Positions 27,801 to 36,802 are shown, counted from the stretch's first letter. The stretch: 47,487 nucleotides of DNA from Firmicutes bacterium AM55-24TS (GCA_003460745.1 QTVU01000023.1:1-47487), one strand, 5' to 3'. Numbers and translations are program-made. Notes: generated from the letters alone by a model not told the origin.

Positions 27801-27993
27801 TGATAACACGCGTTAAAACGTGACCGATATGCGGTTTACCGTTTGCAGTCGGAGGTCCGTCATAGAAAGTATAAACCTCTCCTTCTTTTCTTTCATCAAT
27901 ACTCTTTTGGAAAATGTGATTTTCTTCCCAAAATTTTTCGGTTTTCTTTTCTCTTTCAACAAAATTCAGATTTGGTGAAACCTTGTCGTACAT
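24877..27993 (-). CDS. ileS: Isoleucine--tRNA ligase
   Basis: Charges tRNA-Ile. The 1038-aa class I synthetase has the HIGH motif in GPPTANGKPHIGH (residues 55-58), KMSKSKGNAVDPF, a Cys-rich knuckle CPRCGTPLSSHE in the editing region, and a second one (CECGHRHA...CPECGK). The longer type and the wording of the HIGH region suggest the eukaryote-like IleS2 class, known for low mupirocin sensitivity; that is inference. ATG 27993 has AAAGGA eight bases upstream; the frame's first codon is a TTG that includes the ribosome site. It follows a T-box leader, with divIVA upstream as in Bacillus. Confidence 0.96.
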   Translation of the reverse strand: MYDKVSPNLNFVEREKKTEKFWEENHIFQKSIDERKEGEVYTFYDGPPTANGKPHIGHVLTRVIKDMIPRYRTMKGYKVLRKAGWDTHGLPVELEVEKKLGLDGKEQIEEYGLEPFIKQCKESVWKYKGMWEDFSGTVGFWADMDDPYVTYDNNFIESEWWALKQIWEKGLLYKGHKIVPYCPRCGTPLSSHEVAQGYKDVKERSATAKFIVKGEENTYFLAWTTTPWTLPSNVALCVNPVETYVKIKVGDEKFILAEALVEANFPDTEYEVVEKYVGTDLEYKEYEPLFNFVTPDKKAYYVTCDSYVTLTDGTGIVHIAPAFGEDDANVGRKYDLPFVQLVDGKGEMTKETPWAGTFCKDVDKEILVNLEERGQLFNAPKFEHSYPFCWRCDTPLIYYARDTWFIKMTDVKDDLIKNNNTVNWIPKTIGEGRFGAWLENVQDWGISRNRYWGTPLNIWECECGHRHAIGSIEELKSMSDNCPDEIELHRPFIDAVTIKCPECGKEMHRVPEVIDCWFDSGAMPFAQWHYPFENKDIFEENFPADFISEAVDQTRGWFYSLLAESTLLFNKAPYKNVIVLGHVQDENGQKMSKSKGNAVDPFDALEKHGADAIRWYFYSNSAPWLPNRFHDGAVSEGQRKFMGTLWNTYAFFVLYANIDEFDATKYTLEYDKLSVMDKWLLSKLNTLVKTVDDNLANYKITETARVLDNFVDELSNWYVRRSRARFWVKEMTQDKINAYMTLYTALVTLCKAAAPMIPFMTEDIYQNLVRNIDKSAPESIHLCDFPEYDEKLIDKELENDMEEVLDIVVLGRACRNTANIKNRQPIGMMYVKAPEALSDFYIDIIEDELNVKKVEFTDDVAAFTAYSFKPQLKTLGRRFGKNINAVREILANIDGSKAMAELKETGSLKITVDGNEESLAEEDLLIESAHKEGFESNSDYGITVVLDTNLSEELIEEGFVREVISKIQTMRKDSDFEVMDHIKVSCEGNDKIAKIITDNESTIKDETLADEVDTNSADGNTKEWNINGEKVTLGVKKL

Positions 27994-28013
27994 TATATTC
28001 ATTCCTTTCAAAT

Positions 28014-28250
28014 AAAAAAGCTTTCGTCCTGCATAACAAGACGAAAGCCAAATGCTTCGTTATACCACTCGTCATACCAACATATGCGTTTCCTTTTACG
28101 GAGAAAACCCGTCACAGTCTACTCGGCAAAGCCTTTCGGTGTGAAACTCGGAAGTGATATTCAGCCATATTTACTCACCGCCATGCTCTCACCGTCCACA
28201 GCTCGCTCTGTGTTTTCAATATGACATACTGTCTTCGTCATCGTCTTTAT
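28014..28250 (-). promoter_or_regulatory. T-box riboswitch, isoleucine, upstream of ileS
   Basis: A leader of roughly 235 bases precedes ileS. On the minus strand, GAGTGGTATAACG (around 28070-28058) matches the T-box core whose UGGU pairs with the tRNA acceptor end. It is followed by a terminator stem, GACGAAAGC/GCTTTCGTC (28048-28040 with 28028-28020), and a T-run. A candidate ATC (Ile) specifier lies at 28158-28156 within GAATATCAC. Uncharged tRNA-Ile should favour antitermination. The region 28286-28322 holds nothing obvious. Confidence 0.88.
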
Positions 28251-28256
28251 TGTTTT

Positions 28257-28285
28257 ATTATATTACAAAATATTTTTTTAGTCAA
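28257..28285 (-). promoter_or_regulatory. Sigma-A promoter of the ileS T-box leader
   Basis: TTGACT (28285-28280) and TATAAT (28262-28257) on the minus strand are 17 bases apart, placing the start near 28250 at the head of the T-box leader. Confidence 0.85.
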
Positions 28286-28322
28286 CAGTTTTTATTGAAA
28301 AATTTCCTGTCTGCCAATGTTT

Positions 28323-28763
28323 TTAGTCGATATTATCGACCATTTTCATAACATTTGCACAAAGTGACTTAATCTGCATTTTATACTGTTCAATCTCGCC
28401 TTTCAGCGAAAGCATTTCTTGATGGCGTTTCATATGTTCATCATCAATCTGACGTGCAAGATAAGACGCGTCAAGCTTTGCTTTACTGATAATTGCATTC
28501 GCCTCTGTTTCGGCATTTCTCTTTGCGTCCTCGGCGGCTTGCTTGGCAATGTCAATCGACTTCTGCATTGTGTTTTCCATTTGCTTGTAACGCTCCACCG
28601 TTTCGGTCAAAAGTCCGATTTTATCTTTAAGCGTCTGATTTTCTTTACACAAAAGTTCGTAATCCTGTATTACAACGTCAAGAAAATCGTCAACCTCATC
28701 ACAATTATAGCCCTTGAGTTTCTTTTCAAATTCCTTATTTTGAATATCAATAGGTCTTAGCAC
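28323..28763 (-). CDS. divIVA: Cell-division/polar-growth protein DivIVA
   Basis: Coiled-coil protein that binds curved membrane at the septum and poles. The 146-aa protein opens with the DivIVA N-terminal block LRPIDIQNKEF...GYNCDEVDDFLDVV and continues as a long coiled coil from about residue 35 onward, rich in E, K and Q. It ends the yggS-sepF-ylmH operon and precedes ileS, the same order as in Bacillus. Confidence 0.93.
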   Translation of the reverse strand: MLRPIDIQNKEFEKKLKGYNCDEVDDFLDVVIQDYELLCKENQTLKDKIGLLTETVERYKQMENTMQKSIDIAKQAAEDAKRNAETEANAIISKAKLDASYLARQIDDEHMKRHQEMLSLKGEIEQYKMQIKSLCANVMKMVDNID

Positions 28764-28777
28764 AATGCTCCCCCTCC

Positions 28778-29530
28778 TTACACGAACTTCTCCACAGTTA
28801 TGTGAAGTCTTCCTTTCCTGGTATTGTTCCCAATATCCTTTAAAATAAATCTTCCGTAATTGCGTATGGATAATAAGTCACCCTCACCGACTTGCTTTGA
28901 ACGGTCAAGCACTTCCCGGTGATTCAGTTTTACATATCCCGAACTTATTAATTTTTCCGTATTTCCTCTTGATATATTAAGTGTCGCCGCAACTACCGCG
29001 TCAAGACGCAATGACGCACATACGCACATTTTTTCGGTCGTTTTCGGTTTAGGCGGTATAAAGTCCGCCATATCAACGATTTTCGTATTAACACCCGCAT
29101 TTGCAATCTTATTCACGTTTCGTGCAACATATTCCGCTATATCCGACATTACAAACACATATGCGCCCTCATCATCTGTCAAAATATCGCCGGTTTTGCT
29201 CCTGTCGATGCCGAGCGACATAAGCGTACCGAGATAATCCCTGTGCGTCAGTTTACGAAACTTTGGCACATCAAAACGTATAACGGAAATCGGCACTTCG
29301 CTTTCCTCAGACTCCTGCCATTCGGGAAATACGCAAAGCACCTTTCTTTCTGCATTTTCATAACCGCCGAAAAACAACGTATTATATCCGTACGGAATTT
29401 GAAATTCGTCCTCAATCACGGCAAGTTCACCGCCGTCAAGGAAATCGGAACATTTCATTTCACAATGCTTATCGCAAAGCGAAAACAAATCGTTTATCCT
29501 TGCAATAAGCAACTTATGATTTGTATTCAT
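28778..29530 (-). CDS. ylmH: YlmH-like S4-domain RNA-binding protein
   Basis: YlmH proteins carry a C-terminal S4 RNA-binding fold and are linked to ribosome function and division clusters. Here the S4 part is the last 70 residues (DAVVAATLNISRGNTEKLISSGYVKLNHREV), after an N-terminal domain with PYGYNTLFFGGY and LGTLMSLGIDRSKTGDI. I start at ATG 29530 behind GAGGTGG, giving 250 aa; the frame to 29566 has no better site. It sits between sepF and divIVA; YlmG, usually in this cluster, is missing. Confidence 0.9.
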   Translation of the reverse strand: MNTNHKLLIARINDLFSLCDKHCEMKCSDFLDGGELAVIEDEFQIPYGYNTLFFGGYENAERKVLCVFPEWQESEESEVPISVIRFDVPKFRKLTHRDYLGTLMSLGIDRSKTGDILTDDEGAYVFVMSDIAEYVARNVNKIANAGVNTKIVDMADFIPPKPKTTEKMCVCASLRLDAVVAATLNISRGNTEKLISSGYVKLNHREVLDRSKQVGEGDLLSIRNYGRFILKDIGNNTRKGRLHITVEKFV

Positions 29531-29614
29531 ATCCACCTCATATACAAAAGGGTGGTAATCTCCCATACCACCCAGCCGTATTTTGTTTAATTGTACGTAA
29601 ATCCGAATATCAGA

Positions 29615-30079
29615 TTACATAAAGTTCCAATCCATACCGTTTTTAACGTGTTCTTTCATTGTATCGCCTGTTATATCAATATTTTTCGGAGCAGCAACAA
29701 AAATACCCTCTGATACACGTCTGACTTTTCCGTTTACGCCGTAAGCCGCACCGGACATAAAATCAACAATTCTTCTTGCTTCTTCATTGTCAATCTGTCC
29801 TACATCAAAAATAACAAGTCTGCCCTCTTTTATTTCATTGGCAACATTTGTCGAATCGTTAATATCGGAAGGTCTCATTATCTTTATTCTTGAAGATGAT
29901 GTCGGATTGATAGGCACTACCTTTGAGAAAGTCTTTTTCGGAGCAGACTGCTGCGAACTTCTCTTAACACGTGCGTTTTCTTCGTCTTCTGCCTCTTCCT
30001 CATCATAATAGTCGTCATCATAATAATCATCTTCACTTTCAAAGCCCAAAAAGTGCTTTACTGTGTTTAAAAAACCCAT
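29615..30079 (-). CDS. sepF: Cell division protein SepF
   Basis: SepF anchors and bundles FtsZ at the septum. The 154-aa protein starts with a short amphipathic membrane-binding helix (MGFLNTVKHFLGF), followed by an acidic D/E/Y-rich linker (about residues 14-35) and a C-terminal SepF core (IKIMRPSDINDS, RLVIFDVGQIDNEEARRIVDFMSGAAYGV). ATG 30079 follows AAGGAT. Its neighbours yggS and ylmH support the assignment. Confidence 0.94.
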   Translation of the reverse strand: MGFLNTVKHFLGFESEDDYYDDDYYDEEEAEDEENARVKRSSQQSAPKKTFSKVVPINPTSSSRIKIMRPSDINDSTNVANEIKEGRLVIFDVGQIDNEEARRIVDFMSGAAYGVNGKVRRVSEGIFVAAPKNIDITGDTMKEHVKNGMDWNFM

Positions 30080-30100
30080 TTGTCTGTATCCTTTCATAAA

Positions 30101-30808
30101 TTACTTATTTTGAGAATAATCTCTTGCACCGAATATGGCACTGCCGACACGAACCATATTTGCTCCGCATTCAATGGCAGTTTCAAAATCCCCACTCATA
30201 CCCATTGATAGGTATACCATATTAACATTATCATATTTTTTTTGCTTTATGTCAACAAAAAGTTGTCGCATGTTGTCAAAATGTAATCTGTTTGTAACAG
30301 AATTGTCAGTTTTCGGTGCTATTGTCATCAAGCCTTTAACTTTTACGTGCTTTAATTTACCGGCATATTTTAACAAATCTTCAACTTCTTCTTTTGATAT
30401 TCCCGATTTTGTTTCTTCGCCAGAGATATTTACCTGTATCAAAATATCCATATCAAGATTATGTTTTTCCGCCTGCCGTTCGATTTCATCCATAAGTTTG
30501 ATTGAATCAACCGAATGAATAAGGCAAACCTTATCAATGACATACTTAACCTTGTTTGTCTGTAAATGACCTATAAGATGCCACTTTACAGGCAAAACGC
30601 TGTCATACTTGTCCCTTACCTCCTGCGGCTTATTCTCGCCGATGTCCGTTACACCAAGCTTTATAGCCTCGTTCATCATTTCGGCAGGGTGAGTTTTTGT
30701 AACGGCAACAAGCGTTATATCTTCACGTTTGCGTCCGCTCCTCTTAGCCGCCGCACTTATTCTCTTTTCAACTTCTTCAAGATTTTCCGCTATACTCACT
30801 TTTATCAT
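30101..30808 (-). CDS. yggS: YggS-family pyridoxal-phosphate-binding protein
   Basis: YggS/YlmE/PLPBP proteins bind PLP and help PLP homeostasis; no catalytic reaction is established. The 235-aa protein has the PLP lysine in LVAVTKTHP (about residue 37), GENKPQEVRDKY, WHLIGHLQTNKVKYV, and the C-terminal LSMGMSGDFETAIECGANMVRVGSAIFG. It is in an operon between a HlyD-like gene and sepF. Confidence 0.95.
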   Translation of the reverse strand: MIKVSIAENLEEVEKRISAAAKRSGRKREDITLVAVTKTHPAEMMNEAIKLGVTDIGENKPQEVRDKYDSVLPVKWHLIGHLQTNKVKYVIDKVCLIHSVDSIKLMDEIERQAEKHNLDMDILIQVNISGEETKSGISKEEVEDLLKYAGKLKHVKVKGLMTIAPKTDNSVTNRLHFDNMRQLFVDIKQKKYDNVNMVYLSMGMSGDFETAIECGANMVRVGSAIFGARDYSQNK

Positions 30809-30816
30809 TCCTTTAC

Positions 30817-32001
30817 CTATCTTTCACCGACAACAATTCTCTCCATCTGTGAAAGTTTATTTTCCGCGTTGTCTGTCGATTCGATTATTGCATATCCTGC
30901 GTCCGTATTTGTAAACAAGACATCGCAATAACAGTCATGCTCTCTGTTTTCTTTTATTCCTATGACCTTCTTAGATCCGTCGTCTTCCGTTCTGACAGAC
31001 TGTATCGGTACTTTGTAGCCCTCATAGCTTTCAAAAATCAAGTCCACGTCCACAAGTCTGTAAGAAAACGCACTTTCAAGATATGTCGGGCATTTAACCG
31101 TCAATATAACTCTGCCGTTTTCTTCGGCTGAAACGGAATTTATACTGCCCTTAACAACTGCGTCCGCCATATTGTTAAACCTAAGTTTTACGTTATCGCC
31201 GACTTCTCTGCCTTCTATGGTGTCTGACGGTATATCCATCATAACGTACCAAACATGATTATTAACAATTTTGCACACCGCACCGCCGGCATTGATTTTA
31301 TTGTCAATCTTCTGTATCTTCGGCGACTGCGACAAACCTTCAAAATATGAAACATCATAATTTTCTATGTCATTCGGAACAAGCTCCGTTTCGTATCCGT
31401 CTACATAAGTTGTAAACACACCCGAAATCTGTGCATAAATATCCTCTTTATTTACGCCGATACTGTTTAAAATCTGCTCTCGCTGATTTTCAAGTTCCTG
31501 CTCTGTGTTGTCCGCCGCAAGCTGATTGCTTTGTCTTAGGCTGTTAATATCCTTCTTGTATTTTGCAATAGAAAGAATATCGTTATCCTGCGCCGCGTCA
31601 ATTATATCATTTTCACGCTCGTATATGTTATTCTCCAAAGTGTTTGAATCAAGCGTTGAAATTAATTCTTCACTTTTTTCTGTTTTTGTCTTTTTTATCT
31701 TGTTGTCAACAACGGTAAGTTCTTTAATGCTGTCATCGCTGACATCGCCGTAAAACAAAGAACCGATTGTACTGTCTTTGCTGACTCTCTCACCCTCCGC
31801 AACGGAATGATAAGCCGTTCCTGCACTGCGTGAATACATAACCCATTCATCGCGTATAATAAAACCGTTTGTATTTATAGCATTTTCTTGCGTTATATAG
31901 CTTAATTTCTGCGTGTTTATCGGTGTGACAGCATATTTAATACCGTATCCGACCATAGCGGCTATCGCTATACAGATTACTGTGATAAAGAATTTCTTCA
32001 T
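30817..32001 (-). CDS. HlyD-like membrane protein of the division cluster
   Basis: A 394-aa protein with one N-terminal membrane segment (residues 4-24) and a long extracytoplasmic part. Residues about 45-85 form a lipoyl/barrel-sandwich half (GFIIRDEWVMYSRSAGTAYHSVAEGERVSKDSTIG), then comes a coiled-coil hairpin (residues 95-180), and then the returning beta half (NAGGAVCKIVNNHVWYVM). This is the plan of HlyD/RND adaptor proteins, but no exporter is adjacent. It leads the yggS-sepF-ylmH-divIVA operon, so a role in envelope or division rather than drug export is plausible. Confidence 0.75.
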   Translation of the reverse strand: MKKFFITVICIAIAAMVGYGIKYAVTPINTQKLSYITQENAINTNGFIIRDEWVMYSRSAGTAYHSVAEGERVSKDSTIGSLFYGDVSDDSIKELTVVDNKIKKTKTEKSEELISTLDSNTLENNIYERENDIIDAAQDNDILSIAKYKKDINSLRQSNQLAADNTEQELENQREQILNSIGVNKEDIYAQISGVFTTYVDGYETELVPNDIENYDVSYFEGLSQSPKIQKIDNKINAGGAVCKIVNNHVWYVMMDIPSDTIEGREVGDNVKLRFNNMADAVVKGSINSVSAEENGRVILTVKCPTYLESAFSYRLVDVDLIFESYEGYKVPIQSVRTEDDGSKKVIGIKENREHDCYCDVLFTNTDAGYAIIESTDNAENKLSQMERIVVGER

Positions 32002-32058
32002 CTGTTATTTTCCCCTTAATCCACAAAAATGTTTTGTAGTTTCTGTCAATATAATTAT

Positions 32059-32087
32059 ATTATATAATTTTTTTCGACTAAATACAA
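32059..32087 (-). promoter_or_regulatory. Promoter of the HlyD-like/yggS/sepF/ylmH/divIVA operon
   Basis: TTGTAT (32087-32082) and TATAAT (32064-32059) on the minus strand are spaced 17 bases. They lie between the patatin stop and the HlyD-like start. A TTGACA a little further downstream has no partner -10 at a good distance. Confidence 0.65.
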
Positions 32088-32096
32088 TAGCAAACA

Positions 32097-33224
32097 TCAT
32101 TTTTGTGATTTAAAATATAAAATAGCCGATGCGGCGTCATATTTTTCACCAAGTATTGACAATTTTTCTTTCACAAAATCACTTTTACCCTTTTCAAGCA
32201 CATCAACAATCCACGTCATAAACAGCCGTTCATCTGCATTTTTTATTTTTTCAAACACACCTCCCGATATTTCGCCGTTATGCTGACGGACATATTCAAA
32301 ATATTCATTCATAACCGCACCGACAAGTTCATCAATCGTATACAGTTTGTACGGATTTACGCCGAATATATTCGCCGCAATTTCAATACCCTCAATAAGC
32401 TCCTTTGAATATAATCTTCTTGCAGCTGCGTAATCTCTTGCTTTAAAACTGTATAAAACGCCGCTGAATTTGCCGAACGCTTTCATACAGTCGTAATATC
32501 CGTCCTGTATGCTTTTTCTTATTCCGTCCCTGTCAAAATCAAACGTCCCCGTCTGCGGACGTGAGCATTTAATATTTATCACATTCTTACCGGCAAGATT
32601 AAAAGTTCTGTAAAACCCCACTCCCTTTACATCTATCGCAATAATATTTTCAATCCCTTTTTCAAGCAGCATATTAATCGGCATATTGTTTGACACGCCG
32701 CCGTCTATAAATTTCTTTTCGTCGATCGTCCTCGCCTTAAATCCCGGAAAGCACGCACTCGCCATAAGGTATTCGGTCAGTTTACCGTAAGGTATGTCTT
32801 TGATAAAATAATAATTTTCGCTTTTCTCCGAAAGTGAAAAAGTCGCTATACCGAAATCAATTTCGGAATTACGAATTTTATCCTCGTCGACTATTTCATT
32901 TAACAGATTTTCAAGCGGTGACATATCAAGTCCGTTGTTACTGTAAATTTCTTTTGCGATTTTCATTAAGTTTTTGACTTTAAAAAGATTTTCGTCATTC
33001 TCCATTTCTTTCGGCAACGATATAATATCGCCAATCGCAATTTTGTTCCATAATCTTTCGGCTTTTGTTTTACTGCCTTGCACGAAAAGTGCACCGTTTA
33101 CCGCACCGATTGAAACACCCGACACCGCCGAAACTTTAATTTTAAGTTCTTTAAGTGCTTTCCACACACCAATCTGATATGCTCCTCTGACGCCGCCGCC
33201 GGCTAAGACAAGTCCGTATTCCAT
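32097..33224 (-). CDS. Patatin-like phospholipase
   Basis: A 375-aa lipid acyl hydrolase with the patatin oxyanion block GGGVRGAYQIG (residues 9-19), the nucleophile elbow GVSIG (GxSxG, about residue 37) and the catalytic Asp in FIDGGVSNNMP. These place the Ser-Asp dyad in the N-terminal half. The last 140 residues are an unrecognised helical region. There is no signal peptide, so it probably acts in the cytoplasm on membrane lipids. AGGAGG precedes the ATG. Confidence 0.9.
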   Translation of the reverse strand: MEYGLVLAGGGVRGAYQIGVWKALKELKIKVSAVSGVSIGAVNGALFVQGSKTKAERLWNKIAIGDIISLPKEMENDENLFKVKNLMKIAKEIYSNNGLDMSPLENLLNEIVDEDKIRNSEIDFGIATFSLSEKSENYYFIKDIPYGKLTEYLMASACFPGFKARTIDEKKFIDGGVSNNMPINMLLEKGIENIIAIDVKGVGFYRTFNLAGKNVINIKCSRPQTGTFDFDRDGIRKSIQDGYYDCMKAFGKFSGVLYSFKARDYAAARRLYSKELIEGIEIAANIFGVNPYKLYTIDELVGAVMNEYFEYVRQHNGEISGGVFEKIKNADERLFMTWIVDVLEKGKSDFVKEKLSILGEKYDAASAILYFKSQK

Positions 33225-33248
33225 ATTTGTCCTCCTACCTAATGCAAA

Positions 33249-33278
33249 ATTTGGTGTGCATTTTCACGCACACCAAAT
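33249..33278 (-). terminator. Terminator of the ABC exporter operon
   Basis: An 11-bp perfect stem, ATTTGGTGTGC (33249-33259) with GCACACCAAAT (33268-33278), follows the exporter stop directly; a short T-run comes next on the minus strand. Confidence 0.75.
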
Positions 33279-33281
33279 AAA

Positions 33282-35003
33282 TTAGCTGTTATATAGTTTT
33301 GTATAAAATCCATTCTTGGCAAGCAATTCATTGTGAGTACCCTGTTCAATAATTCTGCCCTTGTCCATAACAAGAATCAAATCAGCCTCACGAATTGTTG
33401 AAAGACGGTGAGCGATAATAAAGCTTGTTCTGCCTTCCATCATCTTTAGGAATGCCTTTTGTATTCTCTGCTCTGTCATTGTATCGACATTTGAAGTTGC
33501 CTCGTCAAGAATAAGTATTTTAGGATCTGATAACATCGCACGTGCAATAGTCAAAAGCTGTTTTTGACCGCTCGACAAATTTCCGCCGTCCTCTGTAATC
33601 ATTGTATCATAGCCGTTCGGCAAACGCTTGATAAAGCCGTGTGCAGACGCAGCCTTTGCGGCATTTATAATTTCTTCGTCTGTCGCACCCTCTTTACCGT
33701 ATGCGATATTTTCTTTTACAGTACCCGCAAACAACCAAGTATCTTGAAGTACCATACCGAAATTCTTACGTAAGCTGTCACGCTGAACAGAATCAATAGA
33801 CTGTCCGTCAACAAATATAGTACCATTATCCACACCGTAGAAGTTCATCAAAAGATTTACGATAGTTGTTTTACCTGCACCCGTAGGTCCGACTATTGCT
33901 ACTCTTTGACCCGGTTTTGCTACAATATTCAAGTCTTTGATAAGTTCTTTATCCTTATTATATGAGAAATCAACGTCTTTAAACGTAACTTCACCGTTTT
34001 TAACTTCAATTTCGGGTCTGTCCTCGTCGGGCGTTTCAGGCTCAATTTCGCCAAGTGCGAAAATTCTTGCCGCCGCTGCCTGTGCAGATTGAAGTTGAGT
34101 TAAAATACTTGTCATATCATTAATCGGACGTGCAAACTGTGTAGCGTAAATCAAGAAACTTGATATTATACCTACTGACAAATGTCCTGCAAGTGCGGCA
34201 AGTCCGCCAAGAACGCCGACAGAAATATACGCAAGGTTATTGATATATCTTGTAGTCGGATTGACAAGCGATGAGTAGAATTGAGCCTTTTGACCGCAGT
34301 CGTAAAGACGTGCGTTTATCTCGCCGAATACTTCACTGCTCTTGTCCTCATAACCGAATGCCTTGACAACCTTTAAATTGCCGACCGTTTCCGAAACATA
34401 ACCGTTAAGTTCACCGATAGTCTGTGCCTGTAATCTGAACATTTTACCCGAATTAGTCGCAATCGCTTTTGAAACGAATATACAAATAATCGTAATAACA
34501 ATAACGCAAAGTGTTATTCTCCAGTCAAGCAAGAACATCAAGACAAGCGAACCGACAACCGTTACGATACCCGAAAACAGCTGTGTAATTCCCTGCAAAA
34601 GTCCTTCGGAAACTGCGTCTATGTCGTTTGTAAGACGGCTGATAATATCGCCGTGTGAATGACCGTCAAAAAATTTAAGCGGCAATTTTGAAATCTTGCC
34701 GAATGCGTCTTTACGCATTTTTTCAATCGAATGGTTTGAAAGTGCGTTTGTAAACACTGTCATTCCCCATGTAAACAAAGCATTAAGCACATAAACCGCA
34801 AAAAGTATTCCTATAAATTTCGCAACCATAGGAAAATCTACGTTATTTTCGCCTTTGATAAAGTCGATAGCTCTACCCGAAATATACGGTGCAACAAGCA
34901 TAAATATGTTTGCAAGCAATGCCGATATTATAACCAAAACAAGATATTTTCTGTTACCCGCAATATAAGAGTTGAGCTTTGAAAGTGTTTTATTGTTTTT
35001 CAT
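33282..35003 (-). CDS. ABC exporter half-transporter with canonical catalytic residues
   Basis: A 573-aa type IV ABC half-exporter with six membrane segments then one ATPase domain. It has Walker A GPTGAGKTT, Walker B ILILDEATSNVD with the catalytic Glu, and the switch His in AHRLSTI. Its signature motif is LSSGQ rather than LSGGQ. With the adjacent 571-aa partner it should form a heterodimer in which this subunit gives the catalytic Walker B/His and the partner gives the good signature. The substrate is unknown; drugs, lipids or peptides are all possible. Confidence 0.92.
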   Translation of the reverse strand: MKNNKTLSKLNSYIAGNRKYLVLVIISALLANIFMLVAPYISGRAIDFIKGENNVDFPMVAKFIGILFAVYVLNALFTWGMTVFTNALSNHSIEKMRKDAFGKISKLPLKFFDGHSHGDIISRLTNDIDAVSEGLLQGITQLFSGIVTVVGSLVLMFLLDWRITLCVIVITIICIFVSKAIATNSGKMFRLQAQTIGELNGYVSETVGNLKVVKAFGYEDKSSEVFGEINARLYDCGQKAQFYSSLVNPTTRYINNLAYISVGVLGGLAALAGHLSVGIISSFLIYATQFARPINDMTSILTQLQSAQAAAARIFALGEIEPETPDEDRPEIEVKNGEVTFKDVDFSYNKDKELIKDLNIVAKPGQRVAIVGPTGAGKTTIVNLLMNFYGVDNGTIFVDGQSIDSVQRDSLRKNFGMVLQDTWLFAGTVKENIAYGKEGATDEEIINAAKAASAHGFIKRLPNGYDTMITEDGGNLSSGQKQLLTIARAMLSDPKILILDEATSNVDTMTEQRIQKAFLKMMEGRTSFIIAHRLSTIREADLILVMDKGRIIEQGTHNELLAKNGFYTKLYNS

Positions 35004-35018
35004 CGTTTTACCCCTTTC

Positions 35019-36734
35019 TTAGTCAAGCTGTTCCTGTGAGTAACAAATTTCCCTGTAAATATCGCAAGTATCAACAAGTTCTTTGTGTGTACCTATTCCG
35101 ACAATTTCACCGTCGTCCATAACCGCAATTCTGTCCGCGTCTTTCACCGAATTTACACGCTGTGACACGATTATAACCGTCTGACTGTCGGTATTTTCTT
35201 TAATAGCACGTCTTAAATTTGCGTCTGTCGCATAGTCAAGTGCGCTGGCGCTGTCGTCCAAAATAAGTATAGGCGAATTTTTGATTAACGCACGCGCGAT
35301 TGTAATACGCTGTTTTTGACCGCCCGAAAGATTATTACCGCCTTGTGAAACGAATGTATCAAAACCTTTTTCAAGTCTGTCGATAAATTCGGTTGCTTGT
35401 GCCGTATCAGCCGCACGACGCATTTCTTCCAACGTTGCGTCTGCCTTTGCCATATGAAGATTGTCCGCTATTGTACCAGAGAAAAGTGCCGCTCTCTGCT
35501 GTACAACCGCAACAGTCTTTCTAAGCGTGTCTTCATCGTATTTCTTTATATCCACTCCGTCAATAAGCACTTCACCCTTTGTTGCGTCATAAAAACGCGG
35601 TATAAGACTTATAAGCGTACTCTTACCCGAACCTGTACCGCCGATAATACCGATTGTTTCGCCTTTTTTTATCGTCAAATTAATATTATCGACAGACGGT
35701 ACTTTACTGCCTGTATACGTCAATGATACGTTTTTAAATTCAACCGCATTTTCACCGTTTTGAGTAGTATTCTTTTCGCCGTATTCAATAAGCGGCTCTG
35801 TTTCAAGAACTTCCCCCACACGCAAAGCCGATGCATATGCCTTTGTGTACAATACAACAAGGTTTGCAACGACTATCATAGCGTTTAGAATTTGCGTAAT
35901 GTAGTTGATAAACGCAATAACTTCACCCTGTGAAAGATGACCTGTATTTACACGAATACCGCCGAAATAAATAACCGCAATAGCCGCAAGATTCATTATA
36001 ATAGTAGTAAGCGGATTGGTAAGTGCGGCAATTTTACCGACTCTTATAGCCGTATTTGCGTAATCTGTATTTCTGTCGTTAAATCTTTCCTTTTCACGTT
36101 TTACGCCGGCAAACGCACGAATTACACGCACACCGGAAAGATTTTCACGAAGTACCAAAGTAAGCGAATCAAGCTTTTTCTGAACAGATTTATAAAGCGG
36201 TACTGCCTTGAACATTACAAGGAAAAGTACGAGTATAAACAGCGGTATGACAATCATAAATATAATCGACAGCTTTAAGTCAATCATAATCGCCATAACA
36301 AGTCCGCCGACGCACAGAAACGGCGCACGGATTACAAGACGTATAAGCATTGCAACCGCCGATTGAAGTTGAGTAACATCACCCGTAATTCTGTTTATAA
36401 GTGACGGTGTACCAAACTTGTCAAGTTGTGCGAATGACAGTGTACCGATTTTTTTGAACATCGCATTACGCACATCTGTACCGAATCCCTGTGACGCGAT
36501 AGACGCACTGTACTGGCATATAAACGCAAATATTACGCCAAATGTTGCAATGACAAGCATTAATATACCCATTTTAATAATATAACTTCTGTTACCCATG
36601 TTGACTCCGTTATCAATCAGCAAAGCCATAAGAGTCGGAATTAGCAACTCCAACACCGCCTCGGACAATTTAAAAAACGGTCCGACTGTAAGCTGAAGCC
36701 TGTACGGTTTCAGAAACGGAAATAGTTTTTTCAA
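35019..36734 (-). CDS. ABC exporter half-transporter with a degenerate ATP site
   Basis: A 571-aa half-exporter: six membrane segments, Walker A GGTGSGKST, canonical signature LSGGQKQR, but Walker B reads ILILDDSASALD (Asp in place of the catalytic Glu) and the switch region is SQRVNSV (Gln in place of His). This is the usual pattern of the non-catalytic partner in heterodimeric exporters. The start is TTG 36734, seven bases after AGAGGTG; no ATG gives the full first helix. It lies 15 bases upstream of its partner in one operon. Confidence 0.92.
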   Translation of the reverse strand: MKKLFPFLKPYRLQLTVGPFFKLSEAVLELLIPTLMALLIDNGVNMGNRSYIIKMGILMLVIATFGVIFAFICQYSASIASQGFGTDVRNAMFKKIGTLSFAQLDKFGTPSLINRITGDVTQLQSAVAMLIRLVIRAPFLCVGGLVMAIMIDLKLSIIFMIVIPLFILVLFLVMFKAVPLYKSVQKKLDSLTLVLRENLSGVRVIRAFAGVKREKERFNDRNTDYANTAIRVGKIAALTNPLTTIIMNLAAIAVIYFGGIRVNTGHLSQGEVIAFINYITQILNAMIVVANLVVLYTKAYASALRVGEVLETEPLIEYGEKNTTQNGENAVEFKNVSLTYTGSKVPSVDNINLTIKKGETIGIIGGTGSGKSTLISLIPRFYDATKGEVLIDGVDIKKYDEDTLRKTVAVVQQRAALFSGTIADNLHMAKADATLEEMRRAADTAQATEFIDRLEKGFDTFVSQGGNNLSGGQKQRITIARALIKNSPILILDDSASALDYATDANLRRAIKENTDSQTVIIVSQRVNSVKDADRIAVMDDGEIVGIGTHKELVDTCDIYREICYSQEQLD

Positions 36735-36773
36735 TATATAACACCTCTTTTGTAAAAAATCAATATCCTTTTT

Positions 36774-36802
36774 ATTTTATCACTTTTTCTAAAAATATTC
36801 AA
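36774..36802 (-). promoter_or_regulatory. Promoter of the ABC exporter operon
   Basis: TTGAAT (36802-36797) and TAAAAT (36779-36774) on the minus strand, 17 bases apart, lie about 40 bases before the TTG start. Confidence 0.75.

Noticed and set aside
28419..28760. 113-codon plus-strand frame over divIVA
   Set aside because: Antisense shadow of a conserved coiled-coil gene; composition mirrors the E/K/Q-rich opposite strand.
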